A stretch of 64,000 nucleotides of DNA, taken from assembly GCF_001570565.1 (NCBI RefSeq), contig NZ_BBXE01000013.1, positions 638,984 to 702,983 of the forward strand, read 5' to 3'. The stretch comes from Herbidospora yilanensis. GTDB lineage: Bacteria > Actinomycetota > Actinomycetes > Streptosporangiales > Streptosporangiaceae. This document shows, one piece after another, positions 41,297-49,535 of this stretch; within the stretch, counting starts at the first letter, position 1, and each line of letters begins with the position of its first letter. The translations under genes and the position numbers were made by a program. The notes below the pieces were generated by a model, which worked only from the letters and a program-made list of their open reading frames with translations, searched no databases and had not been told where the DNA came from.

Positions 41297-44214
41297 AGAG
41301 AGCCGCTGAGCAGGATGTCGACCACTCGGGACGACGCCCTCCCGTCGTCCCACGGGCAGAACTTCTGCCGGAACGTCCGGTAGGCCGCGGGCACCGCGGC
41401 CTCCCTGATGGCGTCGATGGTCTCGTCGGTGGTCCTGGTCAGCGGCCCCGGCGCCTCGGCGGTGAAGTCGAAGTAGAAGCCGCGCAGCGTGTCGCGGTAG
41501 CGCTCCAGGTCGTAGGTGAAGAACACCATCGGCTTTCCGGTGCAGGCGAAGTCGAACATGGCCGAGGAGTAGTCGGTGACCAGCACGTCGGCCGCCAGGT
41601 AGAGGTCGGAGATCTCGGGGTAGCCGGTCACGTCGATCGCCGGAGCCTTGATCTTCGGCCGGTCGGTGATCAGGTGGTGCGCCCTGACCAGCACGACGTG
41701 GTCCTTCAGCGCGAACCGCATGCGGGCCAGGTCGAGCTCCATCGACAGGCGGCGCTTCCTGCCCCGGTGGAGGTCGTCGCGCCACGTGGGGGCGTACAGG
41801 ACCACCTTCTTGCCCGGCGGAATGCCGAGCCTCCTGCGCACCAGCGCGGCCCGGTCGGCGGAGAACAGCGCGTCGTTGCGCGGATAGCCCGTCGACAACA
41901 CCACGCCCCGGTAGCCGAACGCGCGCCGCATGATGGGCGTCGAGAACGGGTTCGGCGAGATCAGCAGGTCCCACTGCGGCACGTCGCGGGCCATCCAGTC
42001 GAGCAGCTCGGTGCGCCGGAACGGCAGGTCGCGCAGGTCGTGGCCGAGTTTCTTGAGCGGCGTGCCGTGCCAGGTCTGCAGATAGGTCTGGCCGGGCGGC
42101 TTGGTGTACCAGTTCGGCTGGGTGCGGTTGCCGACCAGGTAACGCGCCGTCGCCAGCGCGAGTTCGTGCTCCTTGGAGCCGTGCAGGACGACCCGGGAGT
42201 CCTCCGGCGTCTCGAACGAGCCGTCGCGGGTGACCCAGACGTACTCCAGCGGCAGGTCCCGCGACCGCATCTCCTCGAAGACCGCCCGCGGGTTGCACGA
42301 GGCCAGCCGGCCGCCGTAGGCGTCGAAGACCACGGTCTCCCTGATGGGGTTCCTCTTGAAGTGCCGCACGGTCCCGCGCAGGCGGCGTTCGGCGAACCGG
42401 CCCCGTTCGTCGTCCTCCAGAGCGGGCTGCACCACCACCAGGACCTCCCCTTCGAGCTCGGTACGGAACGACACCAGGTGCACGCCGATCCGGCGCGGAG
42501 ACGGCGACACCCCCACGCGCAGGCGAAGGGGTGTGCCGTCGGTCTTCCTGATGCGCCAGACGCCCACCCGCGCGGGCGGGGTGATGAGGACGCGGCCGTC
42601 CTCGCCGGGACGGTGGGTGGTCTTCTGGAACACCAGCGGCTGGACCTTCCTGGTCCGCACCGCGATCCGGTCGCCGCTCCACTCGATCCAGGCGTGGCCG
42701 CGGTCCTTCACCGGCCGCCGCAGCACCAGCCCCTCTTCGGTCAGGCTCGGCTGGTGTACTCCCCCGGGCGGATAACGGCGATGGCCGGTGTCGGGATGGG
42801 CCTCCGGCACGCCCTTCCTGACGACCTCGCCGTCGGTCACCGAGCAGTGCAGGTTCCAGCGTCCGCGCGGCACGTCGGCCAGGTCGATCGACGCCTCGAA
42901 CCCGGCGTCGTCGTGGCAGGTCGCCGACTGCCCGGAGTCGGCGGTGGCGTCCATCCGGGTGACCCGTTTCACCTCCAGCGGCAGCCGGACGCCCTCCCGC
43001 TGGAACCACACGTCGACCGTGCCGCGCGAGCTGTCCAGGTGGGTGATGTAGGCGTAGCCCCTGGCGGTCATTCGGGTTCCGTCCATCCGTACGCCGTCCA
43101 CGACCGCCCTGAGCTGGAAGTCGACGCCGGGGTCGTACACGGAGTCGGGGATGCCCTTCGCCGGGTCGCGCAGGAACGGGTAGTCCATGAACCAGCGGCG
43201 GCGCCTGAACCAGCCGTGCCGCACCGCGCCGGCGTCGCCGAGCGACGCGCGGCGGAACATCCGGACCTCCCGCAGTTCGGGCACCATCCGGTTGGCGGCC
43301 AGATGCAGCTCCAGCCGCCGGATCGACGGCTGTTTGGCGATCGCCTTCGGGTGCAGCACGCCCAGGGTCTCGGCCAGCGAGTCGAGCAGCGCCTCCTGCT
43401 CCGCACCTTCGGCCGTCTCCAGCGCCTCCAGCAGGAACGACAGGTCGAACTCGGTGACCAGCAGGTCGTGCCTGGCCCAGAGACGGGGCGCGTGCTCGGT
43501 CAGGAACTCCGACACCGCGCGCATCGAGGCCAGCCGGTCGAGCACGTTGGCCGGCTCGGTCCGCCGCTGCGAGATCGAGCCCGACCGGACACGCCAGTGG
43601 TAGACGACCTCTTCGAGCACGTCGGTCGAGCCCGACAACACGTGGGCCGGGATGGTGACCGGCGAGTCCTCATAGCGCCGGGCGGGGAACTCGAAGCCGT
43701 GCCGGTCCCAGAACTCGCGCCGGAAGACCTTGTTCCAGATGGTCCGGTCGGCGAGCAGCGCGTGCCGGCGGCGGATGTGGGTGCCGGTGACCGTGGCGGC
43801 GAACGCCTCGGCGTGCCCGGCCGAGGGCCGCAGCTTGCCGCCGACGATCCGTTTCACGTTCCCGCAGGCCAGGTCGGAGCCGGTGGCCTCCAGGCTGCCG
43901 ACGAGCGACGCGTAGGCGGTGCGGGGCAGGGTGTCGTCGCCGTCGGCGAAGGCCAGGTAGGTGCCCCGGGCCGCCCGCGCCCCCGCGTTGCGGGCCGGCC
44001 CGAGGCCCCGGTTCTCCTGCTCGATCACGGTGAACCGGGGATCGGCGGCGGCCTTCTCCTTGGCGATGACCGCGCTGCCGTCGGTGGAGCCGTCGTCGAC
44101 CAGCACGTACTCGATGTTCTTGAGCCGCTGCCTGGCCAGCGAGTTGAGGCAGCGCGGCAGGAACTCGGCGACGTCGTGGAAGGGCACCACGACCGAGAGC
44201 GTCGGCCGGGTCAT
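41293..44214 (-). CDS. Bifunctional GT2 glycosyltransferase / CDP-glycerol glycerophosphotransferase (TagF-like), second copy
   Basis: 973 residues. Residues ~1-240: GT-A family 2, SVVVPFHDVAEFLPRCLNSL, YVLVDDGSTDGS and AFADGDDT (DxD-like). Middle ~320 residues: beta-rich, unassigned, as in the other fusion. Residues ~600-970: TagF domain with LQTWHGTPLKKLGHDL, YAPTWRDD, LVRAHHL and VLVTDYSSAMFDFACTGKPMVFF, all canonical. It would elongate a poly(polyol phosphate) chain and glycosylate it. ATG 44214 overlaps the previous stop as ATGA (44211-44214). The longer frame beyond 44214 is a shadow. Last gene of a three-gene operon. Confidence 0.9.
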   Translation of the reverse strand: MTRPTLSVVVPFHDVAEFLPRCLNSLARQRLKNIEYVLVDDGSTDGSAVIAKEKAAADPRFTVIEQENRGLGPARNAGARAARGTYLAFADGDDTLPRTAYASLVGSLEATGSDLACGNVKRIVGGKLRPSAGHAEAFAATVTGTHIRRRHALLADRTIWNKVFRREFWDRHGFEFPARRYEDSPVTIPAHVLSGSTDVLEEVVYHWRVRSGSISQRRTEPANVLDRLASMRAVSEFLTEHAPRLWARHDLLVTEFDLSFLLEALETAEGAEQEALLDSLAETLGVLHPKAIAKQPSIRRLELHLAANRMVPELREVRMFRRASLGDAGAVRHGWFRRRRWFMDYPFLRDPAKGIPDSVYDPGVDFQLRAVVDGVRMDGTRMTARGYAYITHLDSSRGTVDVWFQREGVRLPLEVKRVTRMDATADSGQSATCHDDAGFEASIDLADVPRGRWNLHCSVTDGEVVRKGVPEAHPDTGHRRYPPGGVHQPSLTEEGLVLRRPVKDRGHAWIEWSGDRIAVRTRKVQPLVFQKTTHRPGEDGRVLITPPARVGVWRIRKTDGTPLRLRVGVSPSPRRIGVHLVSFRTELEGEVLVVVQPALEDDERGRFAERRLRGTVRHFKRNPIRETVVFDAYGGRLASCNPRAVFEEMRSRDLPLEYVWVTRDGSFETPEDSRVVLHGSKEHELALATARYLVGNRTQPNWYTKPPGQTYLQTWHGTPLKKLGHDLRDLPFRRTELLDWMARDVPQWDLLISPNPFSTPIMRRAFGYRGVVLSTGYPRNDALFSADRAALVRRRLGIPPGKKVVLYAPTWRDDLHRGRKRRLSMELDLARMRFALKDHVVLVRAHHLITDRPKIKAPAIDVTGYPEISDLYLAADVLVTDYSSAMFDFACTGKPMVFFTYDLERYRDTLRGFYFDFTAEAPGPLTRTTDETIDAIREAAVPAAYRTFRQKFCPWDDGRASSRVVDILLSGSL

Positions 44215-45503
44215 CCGGTCACCAGCCGGCGCGCGTAGCGCAGCGCCCGCCGCCACAACGACGGCCGGGGGGCCTTCTTGATCAGCCCGTACTGGGCCAG
44301 GCGGCGGCGCGGGAAGTAGCGCCAGCGCAGGTCCTTGCGCAGTTCCCGGACGACCGCCTCGGCGCTGGCCCGCAGGTGGGGCATCCGTTTGCGCTGGGCG
44401 CAGTAGACGACCCCCTCCACCAGCCGGGGCAGCAGGTCGGGCTCGACCGGGGCCGGGACCAGCGCGCCGGTCCGGGTCAGCTCGGGCACGCTCGCGTCCA
44501 CGATCGTCAGCGCGACCCGGTTGCTGTTCTCGTAGGGCTTCAGCCGCTCCAGCACCCGCGGGCAGCCGACCGTGGCGACCGGGATGCCGAAGTAGTGCCG
44601 GGCGGTGATCAGGCCGGTCGAGAAGGTGCCGACGACCAGGTCGGGCCGGTAGGCGGCGAAGCACGTCTCGGCCGGCACCGACTCGGGCACCACGGTGAGC
44701 TGCACCCCGAGCTGCTCGGCCAGCGCCTTCATGCCGCGCACCTGGCGGCGGCCGGCCGACGGGTGCGGCTTGAACCGGACGGTGGTGAAGCCGCGGGCGG
44801 CGACGCCGTGCAGCATGGCCTCGTGGATGGCCTGCTCCTCGTCCCACGAGATGAGCCCGGCGTCGGACATGTACTGGCTGAGCAGCAGCGCCCCGCCGCG
44901 CCCGCCGACCGGCGTGACCGCGCTGACCTTGCCGACGATGTCGCGGAAGGCCACGTCGGGCACCGCGACCGCCGGGACCTTGTGCTCCGACAACATCAGC
45001 GGCCGCATGCCCTCGATCAGGTCGAGGTAGAGCAGCCGGTCGACACGCGCCCCGAGGTCGCCGGGGATCGCGTCGCGGGTCGGGCCGTAGCTCATCAGGC
45101 CCTCGGAGTAGACCGTGATCGGGCATCCGGAGAAGATCTCCACCAGCCCGCGCGCCGGGTAGGCGCCGATCGACTCGACGACCAGTTCGTCGGGGGCGTG
45201 CCCGTCGAGCAGCCGCTGGGTGAGCAGCCGCCGCAGCAGCGGCCCCTGCTCGGGCCGGACCCGGACGCGGACGGGGTGGTAGGGGGCGATCAGCTCGTTC
45301 CAGAAGTGCACGTGGTCGAACCGGTCGCCGATCGCCTCGAAGGCGGGCGTCCGGTGCAGCGGGGAGATCAGCTCGGGGACGGCGACGTTGTTCGACACGA
45401 GCAGCACACGCCGCCCGGCCGGGCCGAACAGACCGGCGTCGATGGCCGCGGCCAGCGTCATCGCCCCGAACAACGTCGAACAGTAGAAAAGCTGGGTTTT
45501 CAA
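44211..45503 (-). CDS. Polysialyltransferase-like glycosyltransferase (TTG start)
   Basis: 430 residues. The opening QLFYCSTLFGAMTLAAAIDAG and the core VYSEGLMSYGPTRDAIPG, RFKPHPSAG and VGTFSTGLITARHYFGIPVA match the bacterial alpha-2,8-polysialyltransferase family (PF07388), seen in actinobacterial teichoic-acid and capsule clusters; true sialic acid chemistry is not implied. TTG at 45503 is taken as start because AGGAGG lies eight bases upstream and the TTGA junction couples it to the previous gene. ATG alternatives would delete the first strand. Confidence 0.82.
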   Translation of the reverse strand: MKTQLFYCSTLFGAMTLAAAIDAGLFGPAGRRVLLVSNNVAVPELISPLHRTPAFEAIGDRFDHVHFWNELIAPYHPVRVRVRPEQGPLLRRLLTQRLLDGHAPDELVVESIGAYPARGLVEIFSGCPITVYSEGLMSYGPTRDAIPGDLGARVDRLLYLDLIEGMRPLMLSEHKVPAVAVPDVAFRDIVGKVSAVTPVGGRGGALLLSQYMSDAGLISWDEEQAIHEAMLHGVAARGFTTVRFKPHPSAGRRQVRGMKALAEQLGVQLTVVPESVPAETCFAAYRPDLVVGTFSTGLITARHYFGIPVATVGCPRVLERLKPYENSNRVALTIVDASVPELTRTGALVPAPVEPDLLPRLVEGVVYCAQRKRMPHLRASAEAVVRELRKDLRWRYFPRRRLAQYGLIKKAPRPSLWRRALRYARRLVTG

Positions 45504-46447
45504 GGCAGGAACCTCCTGAGCAGCTTCTCGCGGGCGTGGCCCAGCGTCGGCAGGACCACCGCGAGGGCGTCCGGCGGGACTTCCCGCAGGGCGGCGGTGG
45601 CCCGGGTGTCGAAGGTGGCCGCGACGTCGGGGCGCAGCCGCCCGCGCAGCTTGTGGTGGTAGGCGATCAGCGCGCACAGGTTGTGCGTCGCCTTGCGGAC
45701 GAGCTCCGGGTCGTCTCCGTCGAGGTCGTGGATGACGCCGAGGTAGGCGTCCAGGAAGTGCAGTTGCCGTTCGTCGCCGACCTGGGTGAGCGAGGCCTTG
45801 CGGCCGCGCCGGTAGAACACGCCGGTCAGCGAGGCGACGGCGTAGGTGGCGGCGTGGAGGTGGAGGCGCCACACCCAGGCCCGGTCCTCGGCGGTGGCCA
45901 GTGCGGGGTCGAACGTGAGCAGGCCCTGGCCGGCGAGGGAACGCCGGTAGATCCCGGCCCACGGGACCGGGTAGTCGACCATGCCGAGGCGGCCCATGCC
46001 GGTGATGCCCGCACGGCCCGGGAAGACGACCCCGCGCCGCTGTTCGGGCGCCCGCCGCACCTCCCGGGTGGTGCCGGTCACCCGCACGTGGTCGACCCGG
46101 ACGAAGTCGCAACCGAGCCGTTCGATGGCGGAGACGAGCTGGGGAAGGTAGCCGGGGGCGTACCAGTCGTCGCCGTCGAGGTAGGTGACGTACGTCCCGC
46201 TCGCCGCCGCCAGGCCCAGGTTGCGGGCCGCCGAGACGCCGGAGGAGGCGTCCCGGCCGATGACGGTCAGCCCCGGCAGGTCGCCCCGGAAGCTCTCGGC
46301 TATCTCCCTGGTCGCGTCGGCCGAGCCGTCGTCGACGACGATGAACTCGAAGTCGGCACGCGCGTTGGCGCGCAGGGAGGTCAGGGCGTCGGCGATGTGG
46401 CGTTCGCCGTCCCTGACGGGAACGATCACCGAAAGGGTGGCGGCCAT
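45500..46447 (-). CDS. GT2-family glycosyltransferase
   Basis: 315 residues from ATG 46447, with GTTGGAG nine bases upstream. GT-A fold signature: LSVIVPVRDGERHIADALTSL, FIVVDDGSADATREIA and the metal-binding YLDGDDWY. The C-terminal ~100 residues are helical. First gene of a translationally coupled operon with the polysialyltransferase-like and TagF-like genes. It is divergent from dprE1 across 183 bases. Confidence 0.88.
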   Translation of the reverse strand: MAATLSVIVPVRDGERHIADALTSLRANARADFEFIVVDDGSADATREIAESFRGDLPGLTVIGRDASSGVSAARNLGLAAASGTYVTYLDGDDWYAPGYLPQLVSAIERLGCDFVRVDHVRVTGTTREVRRAPEQRRGVVFPGRAGITGMGRLGMVDYPVPWAGIYRRSLAGQGLLTFDPALATAEDRAWVWRLHLHAATYAVASLTGVFYRRGRKASLTQVGDERQLHFLDAYLGVIHDLDGDDPELVRKATHNLCALIAYHHKLRGRLRPDVAATFDTRATAALREVPPDALAVVLPTLGHAREKLLRRFLP

Positions 46448-46547
46448 CCGGGGCAACTCCAACGGGCGGAACGGTGCGGTTACCCCGCAACCCTGCCGGT
46501 CACGGTGAGTCACGACCGATCTCTTGACCCATCCTTGAGGCGCAGGT

Positions 46548-46566
46548 CACCCGCCCGTGGCGGGTG
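46548..46566. other. Perfect stem-loop between the GT2 gene and dprE1
   Basis: CACCCGCC (46548-46555) and GGCGGGTG (46559-46566) form an 8-bp stem closing a CGT loop. It sits 100 bases from the GT2 start and 65 bases before dprE1; it may be an operator or a hairpin in the leader RNA. Confidence 0.5.
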
Positions 46567-46630
46567 CGTGCTCGCTCTCCCCCGAATGCCGGGATAACGT
46601 GACGCGATCGGTCAATCACGGAGAGAGTCG

Positions 46631-47935
46631 ATGGCGAACAAGACGATCCTCACCGGCTGGGGCCGTACCTCCCCGAGCGTCGCCGAGTTGCTGCGGCCCG
46701 GCGCCGAGGCGGAGCTGACCCCGCTGGTGCTGGCCCCGGGCGGGCGCGGGATGATCGCGCGCGGTCTCGGCCGCAGCTACGGCGACCCGGCGCAGAACGC
46801 GGGCGGGCTGGTGCTCGACATGACCGGCCTGGCCGCGATCGGGCCGGTCCGCGACGGCTACGTCACGGTCGAGGCTGGGGTGAGCCTCCACCGGCTGATG
46901 CGCGAACTGGTGCCCGAGGGCTGGTTCCCGCCGGTCACCCCGGCGACCCGGCAGGTGACCGTGGGCGGGGCCGTCGCGGCCGACATCCACGGCCGCAACC
47001 ACCACATCGACGGCTCCTTCGGCAGCCACGTCACCGCCCTCGACCTGCTCGGCGCCGACGGCGTGACCCGTACGCTCACGCCCGCCGACCCCGACTTCTG
47101 GGCGACCGTCGGCGGCATGGGCCTGACCGGGGTGATCACCAAGGCGACGATCCGGCTCACCCCGATCGAGACCTCCCGCATGATCGTGAACACCTGGAAG
47201 TGCCGCGACCTCGAATCGGTGATGACCCGGCTGACCCAGGCCGACCTCGCCCACCGCTACACCGCCGCCTGGGTCGACTGCCTGTCCCGGCAGGGCCGGG
47301 GCGTCGTCGAGGGCGCCGACCACGCACGGCAGGGCGCGGCCCGGTCGTTCCGGGCCCGCGGCTTCGAGGCCTCCCCCGGCTTCCTACCGGTCGGGCTGCT
47401 GAACCGCCACACCATGAGCCTGGTCAACCGGGGCCTCTACGCCACCACGAAACGCGAATCGGTGCAGGTCAGGCCATTGGCGTCGTTCTTCCACCCGCTC
47501 GACCGGGTGGGCCACTGGAACCGCCTCTACGGGCCGCGCGGGCTCGTGCAATACCAGTTCGTGGTGCCGATGGGCGCCGAGCAGACCCTCATGAAGATCG
47601 TCGAACGGATCAGGCGCAGCCACGCCGCGTCGTTCCAGACCGTGCTCAAGCGCTTCGGGCCGGGCAGCGGCGGCTGGCTCTCGTTCCCGACGCCGGGGTG
47701 GTCGCTGGCGCTCGACTTCCCGACCACCACCAAGGGGCTGGCCTGGTTGCTCGACCGGCTCGACGAGCTGGTGGCGGAGGCGGGCGGGCGGGTCTATCTG
47801 GCCAAGGACTCGCGGCTGCGGCCCGAACTGCTGCCGGTGATGTATCCGGGGCTGGCCGCCTTCCGGGAGCGCCGGCGCGAGCTCGATCCGCGCCTGGTCT
47901 TCCAGTCAGATCTCGCCAGGAGGTTGTCGTTGTGA
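46631..47935 (+). CDS. dprE1: Decaprenylphosphoryl-beta-D-ribose 2-oxidase-like FAD enzyme (DprE1)
   Basis: 434 residues, two-domain FAD-dependent oxidoreductase of the ALO/VAO type. GLGRSYGDPAQNAGG is the FAD-pyrophosphate loop and PATRQVTVGGAVAADIHGRNHHIDGSFG is the signature of DprE1 homologues. With DprE2 it converts polyprenylphosphoryl-ribose to -arabinose, the arabinose donor of cell-envelope arabinans. The next gene overlaps by GTGA. The ATG follows GGAGAG. Mycolate-type organisms carry the same pair; here it lies next to other glycan enzymes. Confidence 0.9.
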   Translation: MANKTILTGWGRTSPSVAELLRPGAEAELTPLVLAPGGRGMIARGLGRSYGDPAQNAGGLVLDMTGLAAIGPVRDGYVTVEAGVSLHRLMRELVPEGWFPPVTPATRQVTVGGAVAADIHGRNHHIDGSFGSHVTALDLLGADGVTRTLTPADPDFWATVGGMGLTGVITKATIRLTPIETSRMIVNTWKCRDLESVMTRLTQADLAHRYTAAWVDCLSRQGRGVVEGADHARQGAARSFRARGFEASPGFLPVGLLNRHTMSLVNRGLYATTKRESVQVRPLASFFHPLDRVGHWNRLYGPRGLVQYQFVVPMGAEQTLMKIVERIRRSHAASFQTVLKRFGPGSGGWLSFPTPGWSLALDFPTTTKGLAWLLDRLDELVAEAGGRVYLAKDSRLRPELLPVMYPGLAAFRERRRELDPRLVFQSDLARRLSL

Positions 47936-48666
47936 AGAACGCGTTCGGCGAACCGCAGAGCCTGCTGATCGTCGGCGGGGCGTCCGAGATCGCGATGGCC
48001 ACCGCCATGCGGCTGGTCCGCCGCCGGGTGCGCCGGGTGATCCTGGCCGGGCGGCCGTCGCCGGCCCGCGACGCCGCGGCGGTGCGGCTGGCCGAGGCGG
48101 GCGCGAGCGTGGAGACGGCCGACTTCGACGCCTTCCGGGTCGAGGAGCACGCCAAGGTGATCGGCGACGTGTTCGCCGGCGGCGACGTCGACGTGGCGCT
48201 GGTGGCCTGCGGCCTGCTCGGCGACGCCGACCTCGACCCGCTGAAGGCGGCCGACGTGGCGATGGTCAACTACGTCGGGGCGATGACCGCCGCGATCGTG
48301 TGCGCCGACGCGATGCGCCGGCAGACCCACGGCGCGCTCGTGGTCTTCTCCTCGGTCTCGGCGGGCCGCCCGACCGCGGCCGATTTCCTGTACGCCTCCG
48401 CCAAGTCGGGCCTCGACGCCTTCGCCCGCGGTCTGACAGAGGCGCTGCGCGGATCCGGCGTGCACGTGATGGTGGTCCGCCCCGGCTTCGTCCGCACCCG
48501 GCTGACCAGGGGCGTCACCCCGCCGGCCATCGCGACGAGCCCCGAGACGGTGGCCGGCGCGGTCCTCGACGGCCTGCGCGCGAAGTCGGGGGTCGTGTGG
48601 GTGCCGGGCATCCTCGGCCAGCTCACCCGGCTGCCCGGCTCGGTCGTCCGTCGTATCACCGGATGA
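47932..48666 (+). CDS. dprE2: Decaprenylphosphoryl-2-keto-erythro-pentose reductase-like SDR (DprE2)
   Basis: 244-residue short-chain dehydrogenase. The NAD-binding motif GGASEIAMA (residues 16-24) replaces the usual GxxxGxG, as typical of DprE2. The catalytic Ser-Tyr-Lys triad is in SSVSAGRPTAADFLYASAKSG (YxxxK). GTG at 47932 overlaps the dprE1 stop (GTGA) and has the perfect AGGAGG eight bases upstream, so this product is coupled to its redox partner. Confidence 0.9.
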   Translation: MKNAFGEPQSLLIVGGASEIAMATAMRLVRRRVRRVILAGRPSPARDAAAVRLAEAGASVETADFDAFRVEEHAKVIGDVFAGGDVDVALVACGLLGDADLDPLKAADVAMVNYVGAMTAAIVCADAMRRQTHGALVVFSSVSAGRPTAADFLYASAKSGLDAFARGLTEALRGSGVHVMVVRPGFVRTRLTRGVTPPAIATSPETVAGAVLDGLRAKSGVVWVPGILGQLTRLPGSVVRRITG

Positions 48667-48734
48667 CGCGGCTCAGAGAACTCTCAATAACAGGCGTTAC
48701 GCTTCGGGCTTGAGTGATCCCCGAGGAGTCTGTG

Positions 48735-49535
48735 ATGCGCCGTCTGATCCCCGCCCTCGCCGCCTTAGCGTTGGTGGTGACCCTGCCCGCCGCACCCGCC
48801 GCGGCGACGCCCAAGAAGGCACCCAAGAAGCCGTTCTGCGCCACCCACAAGTGCCTGGCGCTGACCTTCGACGACGGCCCGGGGCCCTATACGACCAGGT
48901 TGCTGGCGACGCTCAAGAAGTACGACGCCAAGGCCACGTTCTTCGTGATCGGCCGTGAGGTGAACAGGCACCAGGCGCTGCTGAAGAACATCGCCAAGGC
49001 CGGCCACCAGATCGGCAACCACACGTGGTCGCACCCGTGGCTGACCGAGCTGACCCGCACCGAGGTCTACGACCAGGTCAACGAGACCCACAAGCTGATC
49101 AAGAAGGTCACCGGCAAGGCCCCGACGGTGATGCGCGCCCCCGGCGGCCTCACCGACGACACGGTCCGCGAGATCGCCGCCAAGTTCGGCATGGTGCTGA
49201 TCCCCGGCACCACCTCGACCGGCGACTGGGTCGCGGAGAACCGCCAGGTCGGCCTGCTGACCTCCAAGGCCCTCGAAGTGGCCGGGCGCGGCGAGGTCAT
49301 CCTGATGCACGAGACCGTCAAGCAGACGGTCGACTCGATGCCGAAGGTGCTGGCCACGCTGAAGAAGCAGGGCTACCACTTCGTCACGGCCTCGACCCTG
49401 CTCGAAGGGGTCAAGCTGACGCCCGGCCAGTCCTACCCGGCGCCGCCGCCCGCCCCCGAGGGCAGCGACGACGACGGCCAGTTGCTCGAAGACGAGGACG
49501 ACCCGTTCGGCGGCCAGCCCGCCGGCGAGGTCTGA
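48735..49535 (+). CDS. Secreted polysaccharide deacetylase (NodB-homology, CE4)
   Basis: 266 residues with signal peptide MRRLIPALAALALVVTLPAAPAAA. The NodB motif LALTFDDGPGPYT gives the catalytic DD, and NHTWSHPWL the HxxxH metal site. RAPGGLTDD and ILMHETVKQT complete motifs 3-5. It removes N-acetyl groups from extracellular amino-sugar polymers or peptidoglycan. The tail is acidic (DDDGQLLEDEDD). ATG 48735 has GAGGAG upstream. Its 3' end overlaps the convergent acyltransferase gene by about 100 bases. Confidence 0.92.
   Translation: MRRLIPALAALALVVTLPAAPAAATPKKAPKKPFCATHKCLALTFDDGPGPYTTRLLATLKKYDAKATFFVIGREVNRHQALLKNIAKAGHQIGNHTWSHPWLTELTRTEVYDQVNETHKLIKKVTGKAPTVMRAPGGLTDDTVREIAAKFGMVLIPGTTSTGDWVAENRQVGLLTSKALEVAGRGEVILMHETVKQTVDSMPKVLATLKKQGYHFVTASTLLEGVKLTPGQSYPAPPPAPEGSDDDGQLLEDEDDPFGGQPAGEV

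Noticed and set aside
40249-44238. 1329-codon open frame on the plus strand
   Set aside because: Shadow frame over the Stealth gene and antisense to the second GT2-TagF gene; no domains, low complexity.
44215-45126. N-terminal extension of the second GT2-TagF protein
   Set aside because: It overlaps the polysialyltransferase-like gene in another frame; the GT2 fold begins right at ATG 44214.
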